A stretch of DNA of 52,488 nt from Planctomycetota bacterium (GCA_029260735.1 JAJDCR010000163.1:1-52488), one strand, 5' to 3'. Numbered from the stretch's first letter, positions 34,692 through 43,373 are shown. Notes: generated by a model not told the origin, from the sequence alone. Program-made: numbers and translations.

Positions 34692-35207
34692 TCATTTATT
34701 TTCAAAATAAACAGCGTTTTGCTCCCACCATTTTTTCCATTCCAAGGGATCTCCGAGGTCTTTATAAATGGGGATTAAGGTTAGGCGAGATAGATTGCGA
34801 GAGGCTGCTTCGGCAACTAACTCATCTTCATCTTCAACTGCTTTACAAAGAGGTTTGATAACTGAGCTGTCGCGAATTTCTGCTAAAGCTTTCACGGCGT
34901 AGTAGCGAACCTCTTCATCTTCATCTTCCAGAAGAGCAACAATTTCTTCTTTTGCTGGTATAGGGTCTAGTTTTTGCAAAGCAATTAATGTCTCAATCGC
35001 TTGGTCAGGAGAGAGGTTTTCGGGAGAGTTTTTTCTTTTCTGGGCCAGTTTTTTTAAGCCATCTACGAGCTCAAGCTCTCCACTATTCCCAGCCTCGACA
35101 AGCTCATCTAAGGTTACTTGCGAGTTTCCTTCTTTGATCATGGAGTAGCTATTGCAGGCCGTCAAAGCACTAGCCATTAGTAATATAATAATACGAACTA
35201 TATTCAT
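34692..35207 (-). CDS. HEAT-repeat lipoprotein
   Basis: 171 aa with signal peptide and lipobox LTAC (C18). HEAT-like helices fill residues about 75-140 (ALLEDEDEEVRYYAVKALAE, then VIKPLCKAVEDEDELVAEAA), the typical scaffold for protein binding. The C-terminus ends DPLEWKKWWEQN, often seen after HEAT repeats in planctomycete proteins. It starts with a TAATG overlap with the TPR gene stop, so the two are translationally coupled. Likely a periplasmic adaptor; function unknown. Confidence 0.85.
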   Translation of the reverse strand: MNIVRIIILLMASALTACNSYSMIKEGNSQVTLDELVEAGNSGELELVDGLKKLAQKRKNSPENLSPDQAIETLIALQKLDPIPAKEEIVALLEDEDEEVRYYAVKALAEIRDSSVIKPLCKAVEDEDELVAEAASRNLSRLTLIPIYKDLGDPLEWKKWWEQNAVYFENK

Positions 35208-35929
35208 TACTTCCCTTCCGTAATTAGATTAAGAAAATGTTGGGCAATAATGTTTTCAGGATTGATTTTAAGGGCTTTGCGTAAGTATATTCCAGCTCTT
35301 TCAGCTCTTTCTTTCTTGATGTAAGAGCGTCCGAGCAAGGTTAAAGTGCTATCATCCTCTTGCAAACGTAGAGATTTTTTACAGGTTTTGATCGCTTTGT
35401 CTACATCTCCTCCTGAAATGGGGGGATTGTAGTAGAACATCTTCGCTTGTGCTGTATGAGCGAAGTGATTTTTTTCATCTGCTTTAATTGCTGCTAGCAC
35501 ATCGGCAAGAGCCTTGGGGCCATTGGAAAAACCTGTCATCATTCCGACAATAGTATGAGAGTATAGCTCTCCTCGGACTCGAAAACCTTCTGACCAAGGC
35601 TCTTTTTCCAAAAAAGGAGTTATAGTGTCAATGGCATTTTGAGCCATTTGGGCGGTTCCTGTACGACTAATGCTCTTTCCCTCTGCTTCGGGAAGCTCTC
35701 GGCGAAGAAATCTCTCGACATTGGCTTGGGCTAAAGTTATTCGAGCGAACCAGTAAATTGATTTTGAACTGGGGTTCTGTTTGCTGAAGGTTTCCAATTT
35801 TTCTCGTACGAGACTAATTTTTGGAATAGAGTGAGAACCTTCTATCTTTTTTGCTTCTTGAATAAGACTGTCTAATCCATCGGCGAAAAGAAGTGAGGTC
35901 GATAAAATAAAAAATAAAAATAAACGCAT
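35207..35929 (-). CDS. Exported TPR-repeat protein
   Basis: 240 aa with a signal peptide (1-17, FADG cleavage). TPR-like helix pairs are clear at the C-terminus (AIKTCKKSLRLQEDDSTLTL, AGIYLRKALKINPENIIAQH). The middle region (YSHTIVGMMTGFSNGPKALA) resembles the tetratricopeptide TRAP-like helical class, but no named family is certain. It sits 24 bases after the hydrolase gene with AAAGGAGATAG as ribosome site, and its stop overlaps the start of the HEAT lipoprotein. The pair may form a periplasmic complex; this is inference from context. Confidence 0.8.
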   Translation of the reverse strand: MRLFLFFILSTSLLFADGLDSLIQEAKKIEGSHSIPKISLVREKLETFSKQNPSSKSIYWFARITLAQANVERFLRRELPEAEGKSISRTGTAQMAQNAIDTITPFLEKEPWSEGFRVRGELYSHTIVGMMTGFSNGPKALADVLAAIKADEKNHFAHTAQAKMFYYNPPISGGDVDKAIKTCKKSLRLQEDDSTLTLLGRSYIKKERAERAGIYLRKALKINPENIIAQHFLNLITEGK

Positions 35930-35953
35930 ATCTATCTCCTTTAGAAAGAATGG

Positions 35954-36655
35954 TTACTTTTGGGATACATCGCAAAAATAAGAACTCCCCTTGTAGGGAG
36001 TGGTAATACTATTTAAATTCATTGTTTTCGAAGAAATCCAGTCTACTAGTTTCTCCTCTTGTCCTCGAAAAAAATGATCGGCTTCCTTAAGAGTATCTAT
36101 AGCCAGAGAAGAGGGAATATTCTCTTGGCTCAGAAAGTCTTTTCCAGCACAAAGACAAAAAGAAGAATCGTCTTCGAGAAGGGAGCAAGGAGGGTATTTT
36201 GAAAAAGGCGGAGCTATGAGCAAGGTAAGGTCTTTCTTAAGATTATCCTTTAGCATAGTCAAATAAGCTCCCAAGGAGTAACCAACGATTAAGAGGGGAA
36301 GCTTTTCTCGAACACTATTTTTTAGATAGTTATAAGCGGCATCGATATCTTCTAGAAAAGGCTTCACGCATTGTTTTTCTTCGAGTTCATCATAGTAATC
36401 ATAGACATCTTTATTCGATGGTAAGTTGATTTGGCTCTCTGCAGAACCATGGTAATCAAAACGCAAAGTAAGAGCAGGAATTTTTGCTAAAGCGCGGACA
36501 ATCGCCAGAACAACGTTATTTTGCATATCTCCCCCTAGTAAGGGATGAGCACCGACAATAAGAGCTTGGCACATTGGTTTACTCTCTGGGTAATCGAGAA
36601 GACCAGATAAACGCTCTTTTCGTGAATTTTCAAAGTGAACTTGTTCTTGCCACAT
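35954..36655 (-). CDS. Alpha/beta hydrolase
   Basis: 233 aa, no signal peptide. The nucleophile elbow GYSLGA has S127; the acid D173 (CAGKDFL) and base H194 (EADHFF) complete the triad. The oxyanion region is GAHPLLGGD and the strand-6 motif LRFDYHGSAES is like dienelactone-hydrolase/serine-aminopeptidase-like hydrolases. It would cleave an ester, amide or thioester; in this operon a fatty acyl ester or thioester is a reasonable guess. It starts 12 bases after the adenylate-forming enzyme with AAGGAAAG as ribosome site. Confidence 0.87.
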   Translation of the reverse strand: MWQEQVHFENSRKERLSGLLDYPESKPMCQALIVGAHPLLGGDMQNNVVLAIVRALAKIPALTLRFDYHGSAESQINLPSNKDVYDYYDELEEKQCVKPFLEDIDAAYNYLKNSVREKLPLLIVGYSLGAYLTMLKDNLKKDLTLLIAPPFSKYPPCSLLEDDSSFCLCAGKDFLSQENIPSSLAIDTLKEADHFFRGQEEKLVDWISSKTMNLNSITTPYKGSSYFCDVSQK

Positions 36656-36667
36656 GGTCTTTCCTTT

Positions 36668-37684
36668 TCAATAAAGTCCTTTGCGTATTTTAAAAACGGA
36701 GCTTAAAGGCCCTACTTCTTGCAGAAAAATTTCTTTTCCAAAAGAAGAGCGAATGGCTTGGTCACGTTCTAGCAAGTTAAGGTAGAGAATACTTTCATCT
36801 AGACGATGCAAAACAACCTGTCCTTTTTCTCCTTCCCTTGCGAGCTGACCTGGAACTCCTTGCCCTTTTTCATTGAGTTTTAGCACGGAAAAATGAACTC
36901 GTGATGAGGAAACACAGTAACCTGGAGATTTTTCTCGTGGATAAAAAACTCCTGCTAAAGAGTTACCATAACCAATTAGAAAGTGAGCCTGAGGAAAAGA
37001 TCTTTGCCATCTTTCCCACTGATTTTTATCGACGGCCATTCCCGCTAACTGTATTCCCTGAATCCCCTTTCGTTTGTCCTCCTCTAAGTTCTCTCCTAAC
37101 CAATCTAAAATGGGAGGAGTGCAGAAAAGAACAGCTACTTTGACTTTGCGAAATAAAGAAAGGGCTTGCTCTCCTAAATGATTCAAATATCGCTCTGCTC
37201 CCATCGAAGTGGGAGGCAATTTTTTAGCCCAGCGGGGATCAAAGTCGATCATATAGGGCTCTTGGCCAGATGTTTTAAGTGAGCACAAACGGGCTGCTCT
37301 TCCCACTGCGTGAGGGCCTGTCGGCCCTAAGTAAAGCCAGGGCCCTTGGGCAGGAAAACCTTCCTCTACTGCTCGAAGAAACGGGGTAACAAAGGCTGCC
37401 TCGAATTCTCGGGGAGTAAAGTAAGTCAAAATAGGCTCTCCCGTACTTCCTCCTGACTCTACTGGAATTTTTTCTTGAGAAAAACTCTGAGGTAGAAAAT
37501 CATTGGGAGGAGTTTCTCGGATAGTTTTCAAACTGAGCTCTCCCAATTTCCAAAAATCATTTTCTTCCTTAACTTCCTGAAAAACATCTAGGCCCATTTC
37601 TTTCACCCGACGAAGCCAAAAAGGACTGCCTTCGCTGGAATGGAAATGAATATCTCTGATTTTGCGCCAATGATTTTTATCCAT
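36668..37684 (-). CDS. Adenylate-forming (ANL) enzyme, LuxE/phenylacetate-CoA-ligase-like
   Basis: 338 aa from the ATG at 37684, which overlaps the upstream stop (ATGGATAA) and has GAGG about 10 bases before it; the longer frame to 37699 is less likely. The P-loop is SGGSTGEP (near 78-85) and the later motif is YGNSLAG. It is much shorter than acyl-CoA ligases (500-600 aa), like LuxE acyl-protein synthetases (about 370). It probably activates a carboxylic acid as acyl-AMP and passes the acyl group to a carrier, supplying the acyl reductase encoded just upstream. The C-terminal subdomain is reduced. Carrier and acyl length are unknown. Confidence 0.78.
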   Translation of the reverse strand: MDKNHWRKIRDIHFHSSEGSPFWLRRVKEMGLDVFQEVKEENDFWKLGELSLKTIRETPPNDFLPQSFSQEKIPVESGGSTGEPILTYFTPREFEAAFVTPFLRAVEEGFPAQGPWLYLGPTGPHAVGRAARLCSLKTSGQEPYMIDFDPRWAKKLPPTSMGAERYLNHLGEQALSLFRKVKVAVLFCTPPILDWLGENLEEDKRKGIQGIQLAGMAVDKNQWERWQRSFPQAHFLIGYGNSLAGVFYPREKSPGYCVSSSRVHFSVLKLNEKGQGVPGQLAREGEKGQVVLHRLDESILYLNLLERDQAIRSSFGKEIFLQEVGPLSSVFKIRKGLY

Positions 37685-39170
37685 GAACAGCAACCTCATA
37701 AGGGTAACGAGAGAAAAATTTTCTTAGAACATTGGCGATCTTCAGACCACTTTCGACATCTCCTGATATTTCTGTTTTTCCGGCAAAAAAAGCATGACGA
37801 GGATCAAGATTGCCAGAAATAATCGATTCGAAGGTTTCTTCTGGTAGTTCGTAAGAAAAATCAATGGATGTATCGGTACCCTCTTTTTTCTCCAAAGAAA
37901 GAAGTACTCCTTTTTCAATTCGCAAAAACCAAGAGTTTTCCTTTTGGTTTTGTAAACGGATAGCAAAAAAACTGTTTACTCTGTTTATACCTGGAAGCAT
38001 CTCCTGGTTTAAAAAACGGGGGAGAAACTCTTCAAAATAAGGATGAGATTTTTTGGGGGCACAGTCAACTACGGCAGGTGCTTTCCCCCATTTGTCTTTA
38101 TTGCCATACTCAACTATTTTAAGAAAATACTCGGCATTAACTTCAGGAATATCTATACCCCACTGACGGATTAAACGTAAACTGGCACTTTGTTCAAATT
38201 TAGGCTCACTTTCCAGGTAAGGTCTGTATATTTGAATGCTTCGAGCAAAGAGTTTTTCCATATTGTGAGCAAAAGATGTCATCTCTCCCATGGGAATAAG
38301 CTCTAGGCCTTCCATATTCAAGGCTTTCATTACCCACTCAATGGTCTCCTGATTTGTCGGAACTCTTTCGGGCAGCAAATAAATTGTTCGGATAGAATCG
38401 GCCGGACGGACTAAGGATTCTGCAAGCGTTTGGGCGATATAATCCACTGGCAAAAGGTGTTTTTTCTCATTCTTGTTCCCTTCGATGCGAAGAGGAAATT
38501 GCCAAGTAGAGTCCAGAGGGATTTGCTTTCGTTTCCGTTTTTGCTCATGTATTTTACAAAGCATTTTGATAAAGACGTAGTAGCCACTGTAGCGTAAACT
38601 TGTGCCATTTTGGTCGCCCATGACAATGCCTGGTCGGTAGATCGTTGTTGAAATACTACTTTCTTGGGCAAAGCGGTGGCAGAGTTTTTCTGTCTCGACT
38701 TTACTGGCTTCATAAGCGTTATTAAACTCTTGTCCTTGGTCCAGTGTTTGTTCGCAGTAAATTTGGCGATACTTGCCTGCAACATAGGCTGTACTCATAT
38801 AATGGAAAGAAGAAACAGAATCCTTTTTGTGTTCCTTGGCGACAAGATGAAGGACATTCTTTGTTCCTTCGACATTGGCTTGCCAAACTTTTTCCTTATC
38901 TTTTTCTGAAAAAGAGAGTTCCGCGGCCAAATGAAGAAAATGATCCACTTTCCTGGGCAATTGAATTTCTTTAACCGAGTTAAGGTCTCCTGATATAACT
39001 TGGTAGTTGGTAAGAGTAGTGCCTATCTTTTGGAAGATAGACTTTACTCTGTCTTCAGGATTTTCACCTCGGACGAGAAGCATTAAAAAAAAGTCTCTCT
39101 CCATCAATTCCTTGGCAACAAAAGCCCCGACTTGTCCAGTAACGCCAGTCATAAAAATAGTTTTCTGCAT
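37677..39170 (-). CDS. Fatty acyl (thioester) reductase with C-terminal SCP2-like domain
   Basis: 497 aa. Residues 1-260 are an extended SDR of the fatty acyl-CoA reductase/thioester reductase type: TGVTGQVG (8-15, NADP loop), STAYVAG (126-132) and the active-site Y153-x3-K157. Residues about 395-497 look like an SCP2 sterol-carrier domain (FESIISGNLDPRHAFFAGK, ISGDVESGLKIANVLRKFF). It would reduce an acyl thioester to aldehyde or alcohol, with the lipid held by the SCP2 module. The adenylate-forming enzyme and hydrolase follow. No wax-ester synthase is in the window. Confidence 0.85.
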   Translation of the reverse strand: MQKTIFMTGVTGQVGAFVAKELMERDFFLMLLVRGENPEDRVKSIFQKIGTTLTNYQVISGDLNSVKEIQLPRKVDHFLHLAAELSFSEKDKEKVWQANVEGTKNVLHLVAKEHKKDSVSSFHYMSTAYVAGKYRQIYCEQTLDQGQEFNNAYEASKVETEKLCHRFAQESSISTTIYRPGIVMGDQNGTSLRYSGYYVFIKMLCKIHEQKRKRKQIPLDSTWQFPLRIEGNKNEKKHLLPVDYIAQTLAESLVRPADSIRTIYLLPERVPTNQETIEWVMKALNMEGLELIPMGEMTSFAHNMEKLFARSIQIYRPYLESEPKFEQSASLRLIRQWGIDIPEVNAEYFLKIVEYGNKDKWGKAPAVVDCAPKKSHPYFEEFLPRFLNQEMLPGINRVNSFFAIRLQNQKENSWFLRIEKGVLLSLEKKEGTDTSIDFSYELPEETFESIISGNLDPRHAFFAGKTEISGDVESGLKIANVLRKFFSRYPYEVAVHG

Positions 39171-39197
39171 GTTTCTGTCCTTATCTAGAATGCGTTT

Positions 39198-40628
39198 TTA
39201 CAACGCTTTTCCTAAAGAGCTGTTTAACTCTGCTAGAGTAGAAATGCCTTCCATCCGAAGGAGTTCTTTTCCTTGTGAGCTAAATAAAATGAGAGTCGGA
39301 GTTAGACTGACTCTTTGAGCGGCAACAAGTTTTCGCTCTTCCTCCTGAAATAGGTCAATAACAACAAAATTCCAATTTGATAAAGCTTTTTGGCTTTTAT
39401 TGTCTTTCAAAACAGTTTCTTTGAATTTATGGCAACCAATGCAGAACTTATGAGTAACTAAAACAGCAAAAGGTTTTTCTTGGCCATATTTTTCTAAAAA
39501 TGAAGTAGACAGAACCGAAGGGGAGTATTCTTTGTTCGATTCATCTGCCGTCTCCTCCGAGAATCCCTCTTCTAAACTCTCCTCTTCGTCTGCGATATTT
39601 GTCTCCAAAATGGCATGAGGAAGTCGGAGGTAGTCCATCAATAGATTGGGTTGTTGCCACTTTGCCTCATCCCAGTGAATATTTACTTTATCTAAGTGAC
39701 GAGGCCAACCTGGATATTCTAAAGAAGTGAAAATGAGCTCTTCTTTCCAACGTCTTCCTCCCCAGACTAAACCTTCGTCATTAAACATACTTCCCGTTTT
39801 TCCATCGTAGCGGGGAATTTGATTTAATTTTTCATAGTCAACTAATTGATATTTTTTTTGATCAATATTTTCTAAATTAACTTCTCCTGAGCTCAAAATG
39901 GTTTGGCAGAAATGTTGTCCTTTTGAGATGCAAAGAACAGGTCGTTCTCCCTCTTTTAGAGAAACTAAACCACGAATAACCCAGTCGCTTTTGCTTTCAT
40001 GCTTTTTTTCTAAAACGTATTTCTTATGAGGAAGAGAACGCTGGAATTCTTTTTTGGCCCAGATTTCTAGTTTTTCTGAAGCAAATACTCCGTAGAAGCA
40101 ACCACAGCTTTGAGTCGATTCATAAAGAACAGGACTGCCATTTGCACCCAAAGTAATGCGAAGAATATGCCCATCAATATTTCCCTGCTCCACTGTCCCA
40201 ACCGGGCGAGTCGGATACCACAGAGCGTAAACTAACTGTTTTACTTTTTGATCATAGACAGAAGTATGCTCAATCCGACAAAAAACCCGCGGTTCTTTGG
40301 TATTAATTTTGACGAGCTCTTCCTCTTCTAAATAAGGGTTTCCAATGGCATCTGCCCCGTAGTCATATTCTGTCTTCTCTCTCTCCTGAAATCCTTGAAC
40401 AAGAATAGGAGCATATCGCAATAAGTCGGGGTCTTGTTCCTCACTCGACTCTAAATCAATTCGATAAGCAACAGGAACGCCTTCTACAATTTTAGAAAGA
40501 TTCTTTATATCTTCTGGGGAGTAATTCGAACGGGGCTGGGTTTCTACCCAGCTTTGGGCAAAATAAGAACAGCCCGAAGTTAAAAGCATCGCACTAAACA
40601 AAAGCAAGCTTCGTAGGATAAAATTCAT
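39198..40628 (-). CDS. Lipoprotein with C-terminal thioredoxin-like domain
   Basis: 476 aa from the ATG at 40628 (AAAGG 8 bases upstream; lipobox TSGC, C20); the frame is open from 40655. Residues about 30-340 are not recognised; they hold a paired-cysteine motif (STQSCGCFYG). A Glu-rich acidic linker (about 345-370) leads to a thioredoxin-fold domain with C396-I-G-C399 and cis-Pro in LTPTLI near 444. This suggests a periplasmic thiol-disulfide or redox function. It is the first gene of the acyl-reductase operon. Confidence 0.82.
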   Translation of the reverse strand: MNFILRSLLLFSAMLLTSGCSYFAQSWVETQPRSNYSPEDIKNLSKIVEGVPVAYRIDLESSEEQDPDLLRYAPILVQGFQEREKTEYDYGADAIGNPYLEEEELVKINTKEPRVFCRIEHTSVYDQKVKQLVYALWYPTRPVGTVEQGNIDGHILRITLGANGSPVLYESTQSCGCFYGVFASEKLEIWAKKEFQRSLPHKKYVLEKKHESKSDWVIRGLVSLKEGERPVLCISKGQHFCQTILSSGEVNLENIDQKKYQLVDYEKLNQIPRYDGKTGSMFNDEGLVWGGRRWKEELIFTSLEYPGWPRHLDKVNIHWDEAKWQQPNLLMDYLRLPHAILETNIADEEESLEEGFSEETADESNKEYSPSVLSTSFLEKYGQEKPFAVLVTHKFCIGCHKFKETVLKDNKSQKALSNWNFVVIDLFQEEERKLVAAQRVSLTPTLILFSSQGKELLRMEGISTLAELNSSLGKAL

Positions 40629-40821
40629 AACTAGACCTTTCATAAACAAGAACAATTATCTCTAAAGCAAGTGAGGTACCAATTGCAGGAAAAAAATAAA
40701 ATATTATTATAAGTCTATTTGTAATTTTATGTTATGTTTTTTTGGGACAGAAAGAAAAATTTCCTCAAGGAAAGAGAAGTGGCAAGATTCTGCAAGTGAA
40801 TAAGAGGATAGAAATGGGGAT

Positions 40822-40849
40822 CGGCGAGAGCTTGCCGTTTTTTGTTTTT
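40822..40849 (+). terminator. Terminator-like hairpin with no plus-strand gene before it
   Basis: A 6-bp stem (CGGCGA with TTGCCG, one G-U pair) with loop GAGC, followed by TTTTTTG. The only gene to the left is transcribed away from it, so it may end an unannotated small RNA, or be left over from a lost gene. Confidence 0.4.
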
Positions 40850-40888
40850 CTCGGTCTGACGCAGTACTAGCAGCGTGTCGACATCCGA

Positions 40889-40945
40889 GTTGAATATTTT
40901 TTTGGAGAGTTTGAATTGATTTTGATATACTATTTTGAAATGAGG
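40889..40945 (+). promoter_or_regulatory. Upstream block shared with the 43429 gene (copy 1)
   Basis: TTTTTTTGGAGAGTTTGAAT then TGATTTTGATATACT and AATGAGGAC. Copy 2 at 43321-43373 differs at a few bases only. Both precede genes by 50-60 bases and contain TATACT as a possible -10 box, but no canonical -35 box. It may be a shared promoter of the sulfotransferase and one PEP-CTERM gene. Confidence 0.55.
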
Positions 40946-40993
40946 ACGCGCCTCGCTTTGAAAGAAACAGACATATATCCTAGGTGAAAAACA

Positions 40994-41728
40994 ATGACTA
41001 AGCAAATTACTTATGTTCTGGCCGGACACGCTCGCAGTGGAACTTCTACTCTAGTAGATAGGCTTATTAATACGGGCATAGCGGGAGCACCAAGAGAGTA
41101 TATACCTAAGGAGAGAGACTTAGGTCCTAATCGTAGAGAAATTATAGCCGAAACATTAAAGAGTAAAACTTTTAGCCAAGAAGGTTCTAAGTATCCAGTG
41201 CTAGGGGTTAAAGTTTTAACGAATGATTTATTTAAAGCAGGCAATACTTTGGACATGGATGTTCATGAATTACTTATGCAGCGCGCAGCAATAGTTTATA
41301 TGCGAAGAAGAGATGTAGCTAAGCAAGCTGTTAGCTTACATTTCGCAAGATCAACGATGCTATGGCATAGTAACTCTTCCAAACTCAAAGGCATACCTGA
41401 TGATGATTCCAATATTCAATACAATTATGAACTTATCCTAAGTTATATAAATTTTTACTATAGCAGTCATTTCGATTGGCTAGATTATTTCGAAGATAAT
41501 GGTCTTTCTACTTTGGATTTAGTTTATGAAGATTGGATTTCTGATCCAGATAAAACGGTTAGTGAAATACTTAAATACATTGGCCAAGATTCAAAACCTC
41601 AAGCTCTAAGTAAAGTGGTTAGACAAAGGCAAGTTAGTAGCAATAAAGATCAGTTTATCGAGCGTTTCCTGGAAGACTTTAAGAAAGATACGGGCGATGA
41701 CTTTTACTCAAGCCAATACATATTTTAA
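40994..41728 (+). CDS. Stf0-type sulfotransferase
   Basis: 244 aa. The 5'-phosphosulfate loop is GHARSGTSTLVDRL (residues 11-24), APREYI near 32-37 corresponds to the Stf0 PREY motif, and the 3'-phosphate site is RRRDVAKQAVSLHFA near 104-118, followed by TMLWH. VYEDW occurs near 173. The family transfers sulfate from PAPS to sugars (trehalose 2-sulfotransferase is the type member), so surface polysaccharide or glycolipid sulfation is plausible. No carrier is encoded nearby. Ribosome site AGGTGA. It is followed within 50 bases by a PEP-CTERM gene on the same strand, and exopolysaccharide and PEP-CTERM systems often go together. Confidence 0.85.
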   Translation: MTKQITYVLAGHARSGTSTLVDRLINTGIAGAPREYIPKERDLGPNRREIIAETLKSKTFSQEGSKYPVLGVKVLTNDLFKAGNTLDMDVHELLMQRAAIVYMRRRDVAKQAVSLHFARSTMLWHSNSSKLKGIPDDDSNIQYNYELILSYINFYYSSHFDWLDYFEDNGLSTLDLVYEDWISDPDKTVSEILKYIGQDSKPQALSKVVRQRQVSSNKDQFIERFLEDFKKDTGDDFYSSQYIF

Positions 41729-41778
41729 CGAAGATTAAAGACATTGATCATATCCAGTATGAGATAAAGGAGATTATT

Positions 41779-42420
41779 GTGAAAAAATTGTGGTTACTTC
41801 TCAGCTTTTTACTTTTGCTACCTATTGGCGCAAATGCAGAATTAATTGTGACATTAGATAATCTTGGTGGAGGGAATGCAAGATTTACTTTTAGCGGCAG
41901 TGATGTTGTTGGTGGGGGAGCAAGTTTTTTTGAAGAGAACGTTGTTTTTAGTGCTAACTCGTGGTCAGCTCCGAGTAATCACTACACCACTATCAATGCT
42001 ACAAGATTTGATAGTGTGACAGGCACAGCGCAAATAGATGTTGATGGAGTTTTTAGAAACATTGATAGGGTATTTCTTGATACCGATGCTGATACTGGTT
42101 TTTCAGAAGATGAGTTTGGCGTAGGTGTCGATGTTTCTGACTTAGCGTTTAGCGCAGGGCAAACAGTAACCTGGAGTGGCTTTATGGATATAACAGGGCT
42201 TACTGATTATGCTAGCGATTTCATTGTTGGAACTTATAGCTATAATGAATGGCAAGAAGGAGCGGCGGTGACAGGATTTGAAATGACACTTATAGTTAAC
42301 TCCTCTGCTGTTCCCGAACCTTCAACATATTTGCTTTTCTTAATTGCTTCGTTGGGTGGAATGATTTATAGGCGTTTTCTATATGGTTTAGTCGCGCCAG
42401 CACCAGTAGCATTAAGTTAA
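41779..42420 (+). CDS. PEP-CTERM sorting-domain protein with a repeat-derived tail
   Basis: 213 aa starting at GTG (41779) with AGGAG 8 bases upstream and a signal peptide (KKLWLLLSFLLLLPIGANA). The middle contains beta-strand-rich sequence without a named domain. The C-terminus VPEPSTYLLFLIASLGGMIYRR is a complete sorting signal. The last 11 codons (GLVAPAPVALS and the stop) lie inside dispersed repeat copy B at 42385, so the original stop was replaced by repeat sequence. The tail is after the arginines, where cleavage has already occurred upstream, so function may be unaffected. Confidence 0.85.
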   Translation: MKKLWLLLSFLLLLPIGANAELIVTLDNLGGGNARFTFSGSDVVGGGASFFEENVVFSANSWSAPSNHYTTINATRFDSVTGTAQIDVDGVFRNIDRVFLDTDADTGFSEDEFGVGVDVSDLAFSAGQTVTWSGFMDITGLTDYASDFIVGTYSYNEWQEGAAVTGFEMTLIVNSSAVPEPSTYLLFLIASLGGMIYRRFLYGLVAPAPVALS

Positions 42421-42670
42421 GCTGTAGCCTTTGTATTTTTTCCCCTCCGCGGTGGATTTTGAGTAGAAAAGAATTTCACGCAAAGGCGCAAAGAAAAGCA
42501 AAGGAAGATCTAAAAAATCTTTATGTTTATGAAATTCTCTGAATTTATCTTTTGTCTTCATTCTTGTTCTCCTTGGCGTCTTTGCGCCTTTGCGTGAAAT
42601 TCTTTTCTTTCTTCAACTTTAAGACGCATTCAGTACCTTAAAAACAAGCAAATCCAAATGCGTGTTTTTC
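42385..42670. repeat. Dispersed repeat, copy B
   Basis: It matches copy A from GGTTTAGTCGCGCCAGCACC to CCAAATGCGTGTTTTT, but lacks the first 70 bases. The internal palindrome (CACGCAAAGGCGCAAAG against CTTTGCGCCTTTGCGTG) is cleaner than in A. Its left end lies within the coding tail of the 41779 gene. Sequence further right (to about 42765) still resembles the flank of copy A. Confidence 0.9.
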
Positions 42671-42672
42671 AC

Positions 42673-42765
42673 TCTTATTTTCCTAGCCTTTAGCTTTTTT
42701 TCGTTACTATGTGTAAGATGCCTGTAGTAATAATAAATCCATAGGAAATTAAGAATTTATTTATT
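42673..42765 (-). pseudogene. Remnant of the 3' end of a PEP-CTERM gene
   Basis: Beyond repeat copy B the sequence (CTTATTTTCC-AGCCTTTAG-CTTTTTTTCG) parallels the right flank of copy A, which there is the end of the 15388 gene. On the minus strand this gives a peptide like HLTHSNEKK where the intact gene has FSHTETKKG. No open frame continues. It shows that repeat and gene end were once duplicated together. Confidence 0.45.
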
Positions 42766-42880
42766 AGAAACTACTTATAAAATAATTACGCTAGCCAATG
42801 CCATCTTAATAGCCATTTCATTTCTCCCTAGTCGGCAGGAGCCAAATTAGAAATTAAATTAACCAACTCACCGAACGGAG

Positions 42881-43008
42881 CCACAGAGCATTGTAGCGGA
42901 CTAGGGCGGGCCTCAATACTTTCTCTTAAAAATAGCTCACTCTCTCCTCAAAGCTTAGCCAAGCAAAAAAAATTTTCCCGACCTTCCGGAAGCGGAAATG
43001 CTCTGTGG
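42881..43008. repeat. Inverted repeat of 12 bp
   Basis: CCACAGAGCATT (42881-42892) and AATGCTCTGTGG (42997-43008) are perfect complements 104 bases apart. Flanking bases match only partly. It may be the ends of a lost small element. Confidence 0.4.
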
Positions 43009-43320
43009 TGGAGTGAGCCTTCCTTAGTAAATGAGACTATGCCTAATATCCCTCCTAAGCTATTGGATTTCAATTTCTATAATAGAGAAAATAAACCACT
43101 AGTTCTCGGAGAACCTTCACTCCCATCATATTTCTCTTAAAATTTATAATCTCGGATGAGCCTCCTTTCATAGGCTTAGCAAAATACGTTTTTTCCCTCC
43201 CGTGTAAATCTGTATTCTTGAACCTTCTCTTTGGGGCACTAAACTTGTCTATCGATTTTTTCTCTCTATGGACAGGTGCCATGTAAATGTCTTTTGAGGT
43301 AATTTCTTCTTTTTGTTTAA

Positions 43321-43373
43321 TTTGATATTTTTTTGGAAAATTTGAGTTGATTTTGATATACTTTTAATGAGGA
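43321..43373 (+). promoter_or_regulatory. Upstream block shared with the sulfotransferase gene (copy 2)
   Basis: TTTTTTTGGAAAATTTGAGT then TGATTTTGATATACT and AATGAGGAC, about 55 bases before the ATG at 43429. See the copy at 40889-40945. Confidence 0.55.

Larger units (their letters stand above)
40629..40993. other. Gene-free stretch before the sulfotransferase
   Basis: It holds a hairpin with T-run (40822-40849) and an upstream block repeated before the 43429 gene (40889-40945). Frames here have no ribosome site and low coding quality; a minus-strand frame at 40727-41029 overlaps the real sulfotransferase start and is rejected. Confidence 0.6.

Noticed and set aside
34406..34858. Frames of RLFVCSSV or TNRRTDEQ repeats on both strands
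   Set aside because: They are translations of the octamer array; all frames of a pure 8-base repeat cycle through three codon phases without stops. No ribosome site.
40727..41029. 100-codon minus-strand frame
   Set aside because: It overlaps the start of the sulfotransferase gene, has no ribosome site and no domain.
43070..43282. 70-codon minus-strand frame
   Set aside because: No ribosome site, composition unlike neighbours, no recognisable sequence.
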